Below, one piece after another: positions 7,046 to 15,867 of a stretch of DNA of 64,000 nucleotides; positions within the stretch are counted from its first letter, which is position 1; each line of letters starts with the position of its first letter. The stretch comes from an uncultured Blautia sp. (GTDB lineage Bacteria; Bacillota; Clostridia; Lachnospirales; Lachnospiraceae), in assembly GCA_958367245.1 (NCBI GenBank), contig CATXEA010000007.1, forward strand, positions 1 through 64,000. Reading direction: 5' to 3'. Below the pieces are notes generated by a model. That model made no database searches, was not told where the DNA came from, and worked only from the letters and a program-made list of their open reading frames with translations. Both the position numbers and the translations under genes were made by a program.

Positions 7046-8820
7046 ACAATGCAGCTCTGGCATATCCGGCTCTGACCGGAAAGAATCATACCAGAGTGTT
7101 TCGGTTTTACTGTCAGTTAAAAGAGCCTGTGAATGAGGAAATTCTTCAGAAGGCTCTTGACATTACAATGGATAAATACCCTCTGTTTCAGGCAGTGCTT
7201 CGGAAAGGGCTTTTCTGGTTTTACCTGGAGCACAGAGAACTGCGCGCTATGGCGCAAAAAGAAAATAAACCTCCCTGCAGCAGACTTTATATTCCGGATA
7301 AAAAGGCGCTTCTGCTGGAAGTGAGCTATTATAAGAACCGCATTAATTTTGAAGTTTTTCATGCTTTGACCGACGGGACGGGAGCCATGCATTTTCTGCA
7401 GGAGCTGGTGCAGAATTATCTGATTCTGGCGCATCCGGACAGGAAGCTGGGACGTATTCCGGTGGATGAGACAATTACGGCAAAAGACAGGGAGGAAGAC
7501 AGTTTTTCCCAGTATTATTCCTCGGAATTGCCTAAGGGAAAGAAGCAGAGGATTCGGGCAGCCCGCATACGGGGAGAAAAGCTCACCCACGATGAAATGA
7601 ATGTGACAGAGATTGTCATTCCGGTGAAAGAGACGCTTGCAAAAGCCAGATCTATGGGTGTTTCCATAACTGTACTTCTGACGGCAATGTTTCTGTGTGC
7701 AATCCATGAGGAATTGTCGGGAAACAGCAGGAAACAGCCTGTGAGACTTCTTGTGCCTGTCAATCTCAGGAATTATTTTCCTTCACAGTCTATGGCAAAC
7801 TTTTTCGGGTGTATTGAAGTTGGATACCGGTTTACCGAAGAAACGAAATTTGAAGATGTGCTTCAGGGCGTAAAAGAGCAGTTTGAGACAGAACTTGTGA
7901 AGGAAAAGATAGCCATGCGCATGAACGATTATGTACGTTTGGAAAAGAATCCGTTTCTCAGGGCAGTTCCTCTGGAAATTAAGAAGCAGGCGCTGATGGT
8001 AGGCGGAAATCTGGACAGACGGAGTATCACAGCCGTGTATTCCAATGTGGGAATAATCCGGTTTCCGGAGGAATACAGAGAATATATAGACCGTTTCGGA
8101 CTTCTGGCAAGTACAAATACCATGCAGCTTTGTTCCTGTTCCTATGAAAATGAGATGGTGCTGGGATTTACTTCCAAGATTGCAGGGCGGAGCATAGAGA
8201 GAAATATGCAGCGAATGCTGAAAGAGGCTGATATTCCCATAAGAGCAGAAAAGAACGATTTTCCGGGAATGGAACAGGAGAGCAGCAGAGGCAGAAAAAT
8301 TTTTCAGACCTTTACCTTTCTGTGTATTGCAGTAGCGGTTCTATGTGTAATGATGGATTTTATGATGAATAAGGAGACGACATGGAGTCTGTTTTCGGCA
8401 GCAGGATGCCTCTGCACCTGGCTGATTGTTGCGGTTGCCTACAGGAAGCGGAGAAATATTCTCAAAAATGAGATGTGGCAGCTTCTCATCGGCACGGTGA
8501 TTTGTATTTTGTGGGATTTTTTCACAGGCTGGCGTCGCTGGTCTGTGGAAGTGGTCGTGCCGCTGGCGTCCCTGTGCGTGAGTGTTTCTATTCCGGTGAT
8601 TGCCCGTGTGAGCTCTCTGGCAGTAGAGGAATACCTCTTTTATCTGGTGCAGGCAGGGATGTTGGGATGTATCCCTCTTTTGTTTGTCTGGACGGGAATC
8701 TCGAAGTTTATTTACCTTGACGTAGTGTGCGGAGGCTGCAGCTTCCTTCTCCTTGTGTGGCTGTTTATCTTTCGGAGGAAAGATACTCTGCGGGAATTTA
8801 AGAAAAAACTGCGGGTATAA
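7012..8820 (+). CDS. Condensation/acetyltransferase-like protein with C-terminal membrane domain
   Basis: 602 residues from a GTG at 7012 inside the end of the esterase gene. The N-terminal ~400 residues resemble the condensation-domain/alcohol-acetyltransferase superfamily. The catalytic-type motif HALTDGTGA, near residue 117, replaces the usual HHxxxDG with a single His. A later RLLVPVNLRNYF segment also fits. The C-terminal ~170 residues hold about six hydrophobic helices and look like a DUF6320-type membrane domain. The product may transfer acyl groups at the membrane. Overlap with the esterase suggests they act on the same molecule. The reaction is inferred only. Confidence 0.7.
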   Translation: MEFKYSKWRKLDNAALAYPALTGKNHTRVFRFYCQLKEPVNEEILQKALDITMDKYPLFQAVLRKGLFWFYLEHRELRAMAQKENKPPCSRLYIPDKKALLLEVSYYKNRINFEVFHALTDGTGAMHFLQELVQNYLILAHPDRKLGRIPVDETITAKDREEDSFSQYYSSELPKGKKQRIRAARIRGEKLTHDEMNVTEIVIPVKETLAKARSMGVSITVLLTAMFLCAIHEELSGNSRKQPVRLLVPVNLRNYFPSQSMANFFGCIEVGYRFTEETKFEDVLQGVKEQFETELVKEKIAMRMNDYVRLEKNPFLRAVPLEIKKQALMVGGNLDRRSITAVYSNVGIIRFPEEYREYIDRFGLLASTNTMQLCSCSYENEMVLGFTSKIAGRSIERNMQRMLKEADIPIRAEKNDFPGMEQESSRGRKIFQTFTFLCIAVAVLCVMMDFMMNKETTWSLFSAAGCLCTWLIVAVAYRKRRNILKNEMWQLLIGTVICILWDFFTGWRRWSVEVVVPLASLCVSVSIPVIARVSSLAVEEYLFYLVQAGMLGCIPLLFVWTGISKFIYLDVVCGGCSFLLLVWLFIFRRKDTLREFKKKLRV

Positions 8821-8864
8821 ATAAAAAAAAATATTAAGAAACCCCTGTTACGGAGGAAAAAAAA

Positions 8865-9650
8865 ATGTGTCAAAACACAAAAAAAGCAATTTTGGCAATC
8901 AGTTTTGGAACCAGCCACAATGATACAAGAAAAGCTACGATTGATGCAATTGAGAGGGACTTGCAGGAGGCATTTCCTCAATATCCGCTGTATCGCGCGT
9001 GGACGAGCAAAATGATTATCAGGAAACTGAAGAGCAGAGATAATATTCATATAAATACGATTAAAGAAGCGTTGGAGCAGATGCGTCAGGACGGGATTAC
9101 AGACATCTTTGTGCAGACAACTCATGTGATAAACGGTATAGAGAGCGAAGTGATGAAGGAAGAGGTTCTTTCTTATAAAGAATATTTTCAGTCGATTTCT
9201 TTTGGAAATCCTCTTCTTACAGAGGAACAGGACAGTATGGATGTAATAGACGTCGTAGTACAGGAATTTTCTTTTCTGAAAGAGGATGAAGCGCTTGTTC
9301 TGATGGGACATGGAACGAACCACTATGCGAATTCTGTGTATACAGCAATTGATTATACATTTAAAGACAGAGGGCACAGGAATATTTTCCTTGGCACAGT
9401 AGAAGCTTATCCGTCTATGGAGACGCTTCTGGAAAGGGTCGGGGAGTTTCATCCATCCAGAGTTTATCTTGCGCCGTTTATGATCGTGGCAGGCGACCAC
9501 GCCAAAAACGACATGGCGGGAGATGATAAGGATTCCTGGTACAGCAGGTTTAAGGCAGAAGGCTATGAAGTAGAACCTATATTGAAAGGACTTGGCGAAT
9601 ACCCCGAAATCCGCAGGATTTTTGTGGAGCATCTGCGTAGTGTGATATAG
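8865..9650 (+). CDS. cbiK: Sirohydrochlorin cobaltochelatase
   Basis: 261 residues, the usual CbiK length. It begins KKAILAISFGTSHNDTRKAT, has the metal-site histidine in VLMGHGTNHYANSVY (about residue 148) and a second site in AGDHAKNDMAGDD near residue 210, matching the class II chelatase that inserts cobalt in anaerobic B12 synthesis. No signal peptide. RBS GGAGG 10 bases ahead. It is isolated from other cobalamin genes here; a siroheme or iron chelatase role is possible. A strong terminator follows. Confidence 0.9.
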   Translation: MCQNTKKAILAISFGTSHNDTRKATIDAIERDLQEAFPQYPLYRAWTSKMIIRKLKSRDNIHINTIKEALEQMRQDGITDIFVQTTHVINGIESEVMKEEVLSYKEYFQSISFGNPLLTEEQDSMDVIDVVVQEFSFLKEDEALVLMGHGTNHYANSVYTAIDYTFKDRGHRNIFLGTVEAYPSMETLLERVGEFHPSRVYLAPFMIVAGDHAKNDMAGDDKDSWYSRFKAEGYEVEPILKGLGEYPEIRRIFVEHLRSVI

Positions 9651-9675
9651 ACGATTATTGGAAATGTAAAGAAAG

Positions 9676-9727
9676 CGAGAGGAAACAGTATGTTTTTGAG
9701 GTCATATCTGTTTTCTTTCGTTTTTTT
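9676..9727 (+). terminator. Intrinsic terminator after cbiK
   Basis: A 17-18 bp imperfect stem (9676-9692 with 9703-9720, sharing GAAACAG/CTGTTTT) is followed by seven T residues. It separates cbiK from the phosphate operon. Confidence 0.85.
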
Positions 9728-9728
9728 A

Positions 9729-9796
9729 TTTACAACCGCAATTTACGAAGATTTTACAAAGCCGCGATTTTACATTTAACTTTCTTTTTTTATACT
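9729..9796 (+). promoter_or_regulatory. Pho-box array and promoter of the pst operon
   Basis: Four TTTACA/TTTACG hexamers start at 9729, 9742, 9753 and 9769 (gaps 13, 11, 16), followed by TATACT at 9791-9796. Near-11-bp direct repeats of TT(A/T)ACA upstream of a -10 are the known PhoP/PhoB binding pattern. The last hexamer occupies the -35 position, as in regulator-dependent promoters. Confidence 0.75.
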
Positions 9797-9868
9797 AAGT
9801 CCTGTCAGTAAGGCAAACGAAAACAGGAAAACAAAATAATAAAGTATAATAAAAGAGGAGAAAAAAAC

Positions 9869-10726
9869 ATGAAAAAAAGAATCGCATCTATTTTAACAGC
9901 AGCAGTAATCGGAGCAACAGCAATCACTACAGTCGTAAGCGCAGCAAGCGGAGAAATATCAGTTGTTTCACGTGAGGATGGTTCTGGAACAAGAGGCGCA
10001 TTTGTAGAGCTTTTCGGAATTGAAGAAAAAATCGACGGTGAAAAAGTAGATATGACAACAGAGGAAGCAAGTGTAACAAACAGCACATCCGTTATGATGA
10101 CAACTGTTGCAGGAGATGAAAATGCAATTGGATATATCTCTCTTGGCTCTTTAAATGATACAGTAAAGGCTCTGAAAATTGACGGAGTTGAGGCAAGTGT
10201 GGAAAATGTTGCAGATGACAGCTATAAAGTATCCCGTCCGTTCAATATCATTACAGGCGAGGAAGTAAGCGCAGAAGCGCAGGATTTCATCAACTTCATC
10301 CTCAGCGCAGACGGACAGCAGATTGTGGAAGACAACGGATACATTAAAGTGGACGATGCAGCGCCTGCATACGAGAGCACAAACCCGTCCGGAAAAGTAG
10401 TTCTTTCCGGTTCCTCATCTGTAACACCGGTTATGGAAAAATTAAGCGAGGCTTATCAGGAAGTTAATAAAGATATGACAATTGAAGTTCAGCAGAGCGA
10501 TTCCACAACAGGTATTACATCTGCAAAAGACGGCATCTGCGACATTGGTATGGCATCCCGTGATCTTAAAGACGAGGAAAAAGAAGGTCTTACAGCTACA
10601 GTTATCGCAAAAGATGGTATCGCAGTAATTGTAAATAATACAAACGAAATGGAAGACATGACAAGCGAGCAGGTTAAATCCATCTTCACAGGCGAGACAA
10701 CAGAGTGGGAAGAACTTTCCAAATAA
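9869..10726 (+). CDS. pstS: Phosphate-binding protein PstS, circularly permuted domain order, no lipobox
   Basis: 285 residues. It captures extracellular phosphate for the PstCAB importer encoded next. A signal peptide (1 to about 27) ends VVSAASG, a type I site, with no lipobox cysteine. The mature protein starts with ISVVSREDGSGTRGAF and NAIGYISLGSL, which belong to the second half of ordinary PstS. It ends with VVLSGSSSVTPVMEKL, DIGMASRDL, DGIAVIVNN and EQVKSIFTGETTEW, which belong to the first half. Each half occurs once, so this is a permutation, not a duplication. Phosphate-contact motifs (GSSSVT, DGSGTR) are kept. Expression is from the Pho-box promoter; a strong hairpin follows. Confidence 0.9.
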   Translation: MKKRIASILTAAVIGATAITTVVSAASGEISVVSREDGSGTRGAFVELFGIEEKIDGEKVDMTTEEASVTNSTSVMMTTVAGDENAIGYISLGSLNDTVKALKIDGVEASVENVADDSYKVSRPFNIITGEEVSAEAQDFINFILSADGQQIVEDNGYIKVDDAAPAYESTNPSGKVVLSGSSSVTPVMEKLSEAYQEVNKDMTIEVQQSDSTTGITSAKDGICDIGMASRDLKDEEKEGLTATVIAKDGIAVIVNNTNEMEDMTSEQVKSIFTGETTEWEELSK

Positions 10727-10749
10727 TCGAAACTACAGTGAAGAAGACC

Positions 10750-10771
10750 GAGCGGCTCTTAAGAGCCGCTC
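10750..10771 (+). other. Perfect 22-nt palindrome between pstS and pstC
   Basis: Arms GAGCGGCTCTT and AAGAGCCGCTC form an 11-bp perfect inverted repeat without a T tract. It probably acts as an mRNA 3' stabiliser or partial attenuator giving more pstS than permease transcript. Confidence 0.7.
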
Positions 10772-10845
10772 AAACCTTGTAAAAATCCTGTGCCGGGGCT
10801 TACGGTAGAGTCCTGAACTATATTGGTAATGAAAGGTGTGCATAT

Positions 10846-11748
10846 ATGAATCACTTAAATGAAAAGAGCACAAAAAATTCCGGCTTAAAGAAAGGGAGTC
10901 TGAAAGAAGGCGGTATGAAGCTGATCTTTATGACTGCAGCGTGTGCTTCTGTACTGGCCGTGTTTTTAATCTGTATCTTCCTTTTTGCAAGCGGTGTGCC
11001 TGCAATCGGTAAAATCGGTCCTGTAGAATTTTTATTTGGAAAAATATGGAAACCATCCAACGGTAAATTCGGAATTCTTCCAATGATTGTAGCAAGTATT
11101 TATGTGACAGGCGGAGCTATCCTGATGGGCGTACCAATTGCTCTTTTTACTTCAGTATTCATGGCGCGCTACTGTCCGAAAAAAATCTATAGTCCTCTGA
11201 AATCAGGGATTGAATTAATGGCTGGAGTTCCGTCTATTGTATATGGTTTCTTTGGATTAATTGTAATTGTACCATTTATTCGAGATACCTTTGGAGGAAG
11301 AGGAACAAGCATGTTGGCTGCATCTGTTCTTTTGGGGATTATGATACTTCCTACAATTATCGGGGTGACAGAATCTGCAATTCGAAGTGTGCCGGAGAGC
11401 TATTATGAAGGCTCGCTTGCACTGGGGGCAACAAAGGAAAGAAGTATTTTCCGTGTAATGCTTCCGGCTGCCAAATCCGGAATTCTGGCAGGCGTTGTAC
11501 TGGGAATCGGCCGCGCAATCGGCGAAACAATGGCAGTTGTTATGGTAGCCGGAGGTCAGCCGAGAATGCCGAAGGGAATCCTTAAGGGAGTTCGTACCAT
11601 GACTGCAAATATTGTAACGGAAATGGGATATGCCTCAGGTTTGCACAGAGAAGCTCTGATTGCAACGGCAGTGGTACTTTTTGTCTTTATTCTGATTATA
11701 AACTTAAGTATTTCCATGCTGAACAGGAGGGCAGAAAATGCAAATTGA
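10846..11748 (+). CDS. pstC: Phosphate ABC transporter permease PstC
   Basis: 300 residues with six predicted membrane helices. Family motifs: AGVPSIVYGFFGL near residue 125 and LGATKERSIFRVMLPAAKSGI near residue 205, the EAA-type loop that docks on the ATPase PstB. The end GRAIGETMAVVMVAGG is characteristic of PstC/PstA. The ATG at 10846 follows AAAGGTG. It overlaps pstA by 11 bases. Confidence 0.95.
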   Translation: MNHLNEKSTKNSGLKKGSLKEGGMKLIFMTAACASVLAVFLICIFLFASGVPAIGKIGPVEFLFGKIWKPSNGKFGILPMIVASIYVTGGAILMGVPIALFTSVFMARYCPKKIYSPLKSGIELMAGVPSIVYGFFGLIVIVPFIRDTFGGRGTSMLAASVLLGIMILPTIIGVTESAIRSVPESYYEGSLALGATKERSIFRVMLPAAKSGILAGVVLGIGRAIGETMAVVMVAGGQPRMPKGILKGVRTMTANIVTEMGYASGLHREALIATAVVLFVFILIINLSISMLNRRAENAN

Positions 11749-12643
11749 TACAACTACAACTGTAGATATTTCAGAAAAAAAGAAGCAGAACAGTTCTTCA
11801 TTTGTAAGTAAGATAAATGCATATCTGGCGCATCCGGGTTCAGGAATTATGGCTTTTATTACAGTGCTGGCAGCAATTATGACTTTTGCTATACTGGCAT
11901 TTCTGGTAGGATATATTCTTGTGAAAGGTATTCCATATTTGACGGCTGATTTATTTGCTATGGAATACAATTCGGAGAATGTATCTCTGGTACCGTCTCT
12001 GATCAACACCTTTATTATGACAGCAGTTTCCCTTGTAATCGCAGCTCCGCTGGGGATTTTTGCAGCGATTTATCTTGTGGAATATGCAAAAAAAGGAAGT
12101 CGTTTTGTTGGTCTTATTCGTATTACGGCTGAGACACTTTCCGGTATTCCATCTATTGTATACGGACTTTTTGGTATGTTGTTTTTCGTAACAACAATGA
12201 AGTGGGGACTTTCACTTCTGTCAGGTGCATTTACCATGGTAATTATGATTCTTCCATTGATTATGCGTACTGCAGAGGAGGCTCTGAAATCAGTACCGGA
12301 TTCCTACAGAGAGGCAAGCTTTGGACTTGGAGCAGGGAAACTTCGCACGATTTTTACCATAGTTCTTCCATCCGCAGTACCGGGGATTCTGGCAGGTGTG
12401 ATTCTTGCTATCGGCCGCGTGGTAGGAGAGACTGCGGCGTTGATTTATACAGCAGGTACGGTGGCTCAGGTGCCGGACAGCCTTATGGGGTCAGGCAGAA
12501 CTCTGGCTCTTCATATGTATGTACTTTCCAGTGAAGCGCTTCACATGAATCAGGCTTCTGCGACAGCAGTTGTAATCTTACTGTTTGTTTTATTCATAAA
12601 TTTCCTCTCCGGAAAAATTGCAAAAAGAATTGCGAAAGGATAA
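11738..12643 (+). CDS. pstA: Phosphate ABC transporter permease PstA
   Basis: 301 residues, six membrane helices, partner of PstC in the phosphate channel. Visible motifs are [16 protein letters not shown] (about residue 130), the EAA-like loop [24 protein letters not shown], and [17 protein letters not shown] near the C-terminus. AGGAGG at 11725-11730 fixes the start. A cytoplasmic N-terminus of about 40 polar residues precedes the first helix, somewhat longer than usual. pstB follows after 5 bases. Confidence 0.95.
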   Translation: MQIDTTTTVDISEKKKQNSSSFVSKINAYLAHPGSGIMAFITVLAAIMTFAILAFLVGYILVKGIPYLTADLFAMEYNSENVSLVPSLINTFIMTAVSLVIAAPLGIFAAIYLVEYAKKGSRFVGLIRITAETLSGIPSIVYGLFGMLFFVTTMKWGLSLLSGAFTMVIMILPLIMRTAEEALKSVPDSYREASFGLGAGKLRTIFTIVLPSAVPGILAGVILAIGRVVGETAALIYTAGTVAQVPDSLMGSGRTLALHMYVLSSEALHMNQASATAVVILLFVLFINFLSGKIAKRIAKG

Positions 12644-12648
12644 TAACT

Positions 12649-13407
12649 ATGATTTCAAATACAAAAATCCTTGTGGAAAATATGAATCTTCATTATGGAA
12701 AATTCCACGCATTAAAAGACATTAATATGATGATTCCGGAAAAGGAAATCACAGCTTTTATCGGTCCAAGCGGCTGCGGAAAATCGACTCTTCTTAAGTC
12801 CTTAAACAGGATGAACGATCTTGTGGAGGGATGTGTGATAACCGGAAAGGTAGAGCTTGACGGTGAAGACATTTATGGAAATATGGATGTCAATCTTCTC
12901 AGGAAAAGAGTTGGAATGGTATTTCAGAAACCAAATCCTTTTCCGATGAGTATTTACGACAATATTGCTTACGGTCCGCGTACGCACGGAATCCGTTCCA
13001 AGGCAAAGCTTGATGAGATTGTAGAGAAATCTCTCCGTGATGCTGCTATTTGGGATGAAGTAAAGGACAGATTAAAGAAAAGTGCGCTTGGTATGTCAGG
13101 CGGTCAGCAGCAGCGTCTCTGCATTGCCAGAGCTCTTGCCGTACAGCCGGAGGTTCTTCTTATGGATGAACCGACATCGGCTCTTGACCCGATTTCCACT
13201 TCAAAAATTGAAGACCTTGCGCTGGAATTAAAGAAAAACTATACAATTGTTATGGTAACCCATAATATGCAGCAGGCAACCCGAATTTCTGATAAAACAG
13301 CGTTTTTCCTTCTTGGAGAAGTCGTGGAATTTGACGATACAGACAAGTTATTCTCCATGCCTCACGACAAGAGGACGGAGGATTATATAACAGGAAGGTT
13401 TGGGTGA
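12649..13407 (+). CDS. pstB: Phosphate ABC transporter ATPase PstB
   Basis: 252 residues, standard PstB length. Walker [10 protein letters not shown] (about 38-46), the [21 protein letters not shown]-loop stretch specific for PstB, signature MSGGQQQR, Walker [14 protein letters not shown] and switch histidine VTHNMQQA are all intact. It is the cytoplasmic motor for PstCA. The signature motif begins MSGG instead of LSGG, common in this family. The RBS (AAAGGA) is weak, so coupling to pstA is likely. Confidence 0.97.
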   Translation: MISNTKILVENMNLHYGKFHALKDINMMIPEKEITAFIGPSGCGKSTLLKSLNRMNDLVEGCVITGKVELDGEDIYGNMDVNLLRKRVGMVFQKPNPFPMSIYDNIAYGPRTHGIRSKAKLDEIVEKSLRDAAIWDEVKDRLKKSALGMSGGQQQRLCIARALAVQPEVLLMDEPTSALDPISTSKIEDLALELKKNYTIVMVTHNMQQATRISDKTAFFLLGEVVEFDDTDKLFSMPHDKRTEDYITGRFG

Positions 13408-13411
13408 TAGT

Positions 13412-14089
13412 ATGGCAAGATATTTTGAAAGACAGCTTGAAACGCTTCATGTAGAGCTGATTACCATGGGAAGTCTGTGTGAAAAGGCAATTTCTTTTTC
13501 TGCAAAAGCGATTCTGGGACAGGCGCAGGAGTTTGCGGAGATAGTGTTTGAGACTGACAGAGAAATTGATGCAAAAGAGCGGGAAATTGAAAATCTGTGT
13601 ATGCGTCTTCTTCTTCATCAGCACCCGGTTGCAGGAGATTTAAGAGAGGTTTCGGCAGCAATGAAGATGGTATCCGATATGGAAAGAATCGGAGATCAGG
13701 CATCGGATATTGCGGATTTGGCGCAATATATTGATAAGCAGTCAGCCTCCATTGTTATGAATATCGGCGGCATGGCTGATAATGCGGTAAAAATGGTGAC
13801 AGAAAGTGTAGATGCTTTTGTAAAAAGCGATCTGGAGCTTAGCAGGAAGGTTATTGACAGTGACGATCTGGTAGACGCGGCATTTAATGAGATTAAAGAG
13901 AAAATCGCAGAGCTGGTGCAGGGAGGAAATCTTGATGTGAAAACAGGACTTGACCTTCTCATGGCTGCTAAATATCTGGAAAGAATCGGAGATCATGCCG
14001 TAAATATTGCAGAATGGGTAGAGTATTCTATAACCGGAGAGCATAGAAATAACGAGCATCAGGGGCGTTTGGACGCCAGAGAAAGCTGA
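13412..14089 (+). CDS. phoU: Phosphate uptake regulator PhoU
   Basis: 225 residues made of two three-helix repeats. Metal-binding type motifs DMERIGDQASDIADLA (about residue 90-105) and LERIGDHAVNIAEW (near the end) are both present. PhoU links the phosphate transporter to its sensor kinase and dampens both uptake and signalling. I chose ATG 13412, about 13 bases after AGGAAGG, since a TTG at 13400 would touch that site. It starts 4 bases after pstB and is followed by the kinase gene, an order typical of pho regulons. Confidence 0.95.
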   Translation: MARYFERQLETLHVELITMGSLCEKAISFSAKAILGQAQEFAEIVFETDREIDAKEREIENLCMRLLLHQHPVAGDLREVSAAMKMVSDMERIGDQASDIADLAQYIDKQSASIVMNIGGMADNAVKMVTESVDAFVKSDLELSRKVIDSDDLVDAAFNEIKEKIAELVQGGNLDVKTGLDLLMAAKYLERIGDHAVNIAEWVEYSITGEHRNNEHQGRLDARES

Positions 14090-14113
14090 GAAAACAGTGC
14101 GGAGGATGAGAAC

Positions 14114-15781
14114 TTGACCAAAAGAATTTTTAAATCAATGATGCTGGTATTAAGTATCACACTGGTGGTTGGACTGGCTTTTATCCTGGGAATTCTTTAC
14201 CGTCATTTCGGCAGACAGATACAGGTGGAGCTTGATAAAGAGGCTGTTTATCTAAGCTATGGCGTGGAGGAGGAAGGGATTTCCTACCTTAGAAATCTGA
14301 CGGAAAAAGACTCCAGAATCACTTATATTGCCGCAGACGGAACAGTACTGTTTGACAATGAAACAGACGCGCAGTCTATGGAAAATCATGGTGAAAGAGA
14401 TGAGATTCAAAAGGCTCTGAAATATGGAGAAGGCAATTCTGTCAGAATGTCAGATACCCTTGGTGAAAAAACGATTTACCATGCGCTTCGCTTAAAAGAC
14501 GGTTCTGTTCTGAGGGTTTCCAGTACACAGTATTCTGCTCTGGCTCTTGTAGGGGAACTTGTGCTTCCTATGTGCTGGATTCTGGCTTTGATGCTGATTT
14601 TGTCAGGGATTTTTGCATCGCGGCTGTCCAGAAAAATTGTAGAACCGGTAAATACGCTTAATCTGGACAATCCGGAAAGCAATCAGATTTATGAGGAAGT
14701 AGAGCCTCTTTTAAGCAGGATTTACAGGCAAAACCGACAGATTCAGAGCCAGCTCGAAGCAGCGAAACAGCAGCAGGAGGAGTTTGCTCTTATCACAGAA
14801 AATATGCAGGAAGGTCTGATTGTAATAGATAAGTACACGATGATTCTTTCGGCAAATACAAGCGCGTGGAAGCTTTTCCATGTTACAAAAGAAGAATTCG
14901 GACAGAGCGTTTATAATCTGAACAGAAGTGAGGAATTCCGTAAAGTAATAGAGAGCGTACTGGAAGGCGGCCATGAAGAAACAATACTGAAAATGGACAG
15001 CCGTGATATTCAGGTTATTGCAAATCCGGTCATCCGGGAAAAACAGGTAGAGGGCGCTGTAATTCTTCTTATGAATGTGACCGAGAAGGTCGAGCGCGAG
15101 AATCTGAGAAGAGAGTTTTCGGCTAACGTATCTCACGAATTGAAGACTCCATTGACTTCGATTTCAGGAATTGCGGAAATTATTCAGGACGGTTATGTAC
15201 AGCCGGATGACGTAAAGCATTTCGCAGGAAGAATATATAAGGAATCACAGCATTTGATTCAGTTAGTTGAGGATGTTATTCGCATTTCCCAGCTTGACGA
15301 ATCTCAGGTTCCGTATGAGTGGGAAAACGTGGACCTTTATCAGATGGCGAAGGATATTTTTACAGGTCTTGGAGACAGGGCAAAGGAACAGAATGTACAT
15401 CTTTATATTGGCGGTGAACGTACAATCTGCCGTACTGTGCGCCCGATTCTTGAGGAAGCGGTTTATAATCTCTGTGAAAATGCGGTCAAATACAACAAAA
15501 ATGACGGAAGCGTCAGCCTTTTGATTAATGAGGATAAAGAAAAGATTCAGATTACAGTGAAGGATACGGGAGTAGGAATTCCGGCAGACGACCAGAGCCG
15601 TGTATTTGAAAGATTTTACCGTGTAGATAAAAGCCATTCCAAAGAAGTATCCGGAACCGGTCTGGGGCTTTCTATTGTAAAACATGCAGTAACTTTCCTG
15701 AAAGGAAGTATTACCCTGCAAAGCAGGGAAGGAATCGGGACAGAAATTACCATTGAACTTCCAAAAGAAATAAAAGAATAG
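14114..15781 (+). CDS. phoR: PhoR-type membrane sensor histidine kinase
   Basis: 555 residues from TTG 14114 after GGAGGA. One N-terminal membrane helix (about 10-30), an extracytoplasmic sensor part, a second helix (about 147-170), a PAS-like region (about 225-330), a HisKA domain with the phosphoacceptor in SANVSHELKTPL (His about 341), and an ATPase domain with ENAVKYN, DTGVGI, FERFYR and GTGLGLSIVKH boxes. Position after phoU argues for phosphate sensing. No response regulator gene adjoins it, so its partner must be encoded elsewhere. A bidirectional terminator follows. Confidence 0.88.
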   Translation: MTKRIFKSMMLVLSITLVVGLAFILGILYRHFGRQIQVELDKEAVYLSYGVEEEGISYLRNLTEKDSRITYIAADGTVLFDNETDAQSMENHGERDEIQKALKYGEGNSVRMSDTLGEKTIYHALRLKDGSVLRVSSTQYSALALVGELVLPMCWILALMLILSGIFASRLSRKIVEPVNTLNLDNPESNQIYEEVEPLLSRIYRQNRQIQSQLEAAKQQQEEFALITENMQEGLIVIDKYTMILSANTSAWKLFHVTKEEFGQSVYNLNRSEEFRKVIESVLEGGHEETILKMDSRDIQVIANPVIREKQVEGAVILLMNVTEKVERENLRREFSANVSHELKTPLTSISGIAEIIQDGYVQPDDVKHFAGRIYKESQHLIQLVEDVIRISQLDESQVPYEWENVDLYQMAKDIFTGLGDRAKEQNVHLYIGGERTICRTVRPILEEAVYNLCENAVKYNKNDGSVSLLINEDKEKIQITVKDTGVGIPADDQSRVFERFYRVDKSHSKEVSGTGLGLSIVKHAVTFLKGSITLQSREGIGTEITIELPKEIKE

Positions 15782-15816
15782 AGATTGTCCGAAGACAACG
15801 GACAGGAAAAATATGA

Positions 15817-15864
15817 AAAAGCACGAAACCTTTCGAAGAGAATTTCAGAGGTTCCGTGCTTTTT
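15817..15864. terminator. Bidirectional terminator
   Basis: A 17-bp near-perfect stem, AAAAGCACG...CGTGCTTTT, with A and T tracts on its sides, sits between the convergent kinase and glycosidase genes and can serve both. Confidence 0.85.
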
Positions 15865-15867
15865 GTC

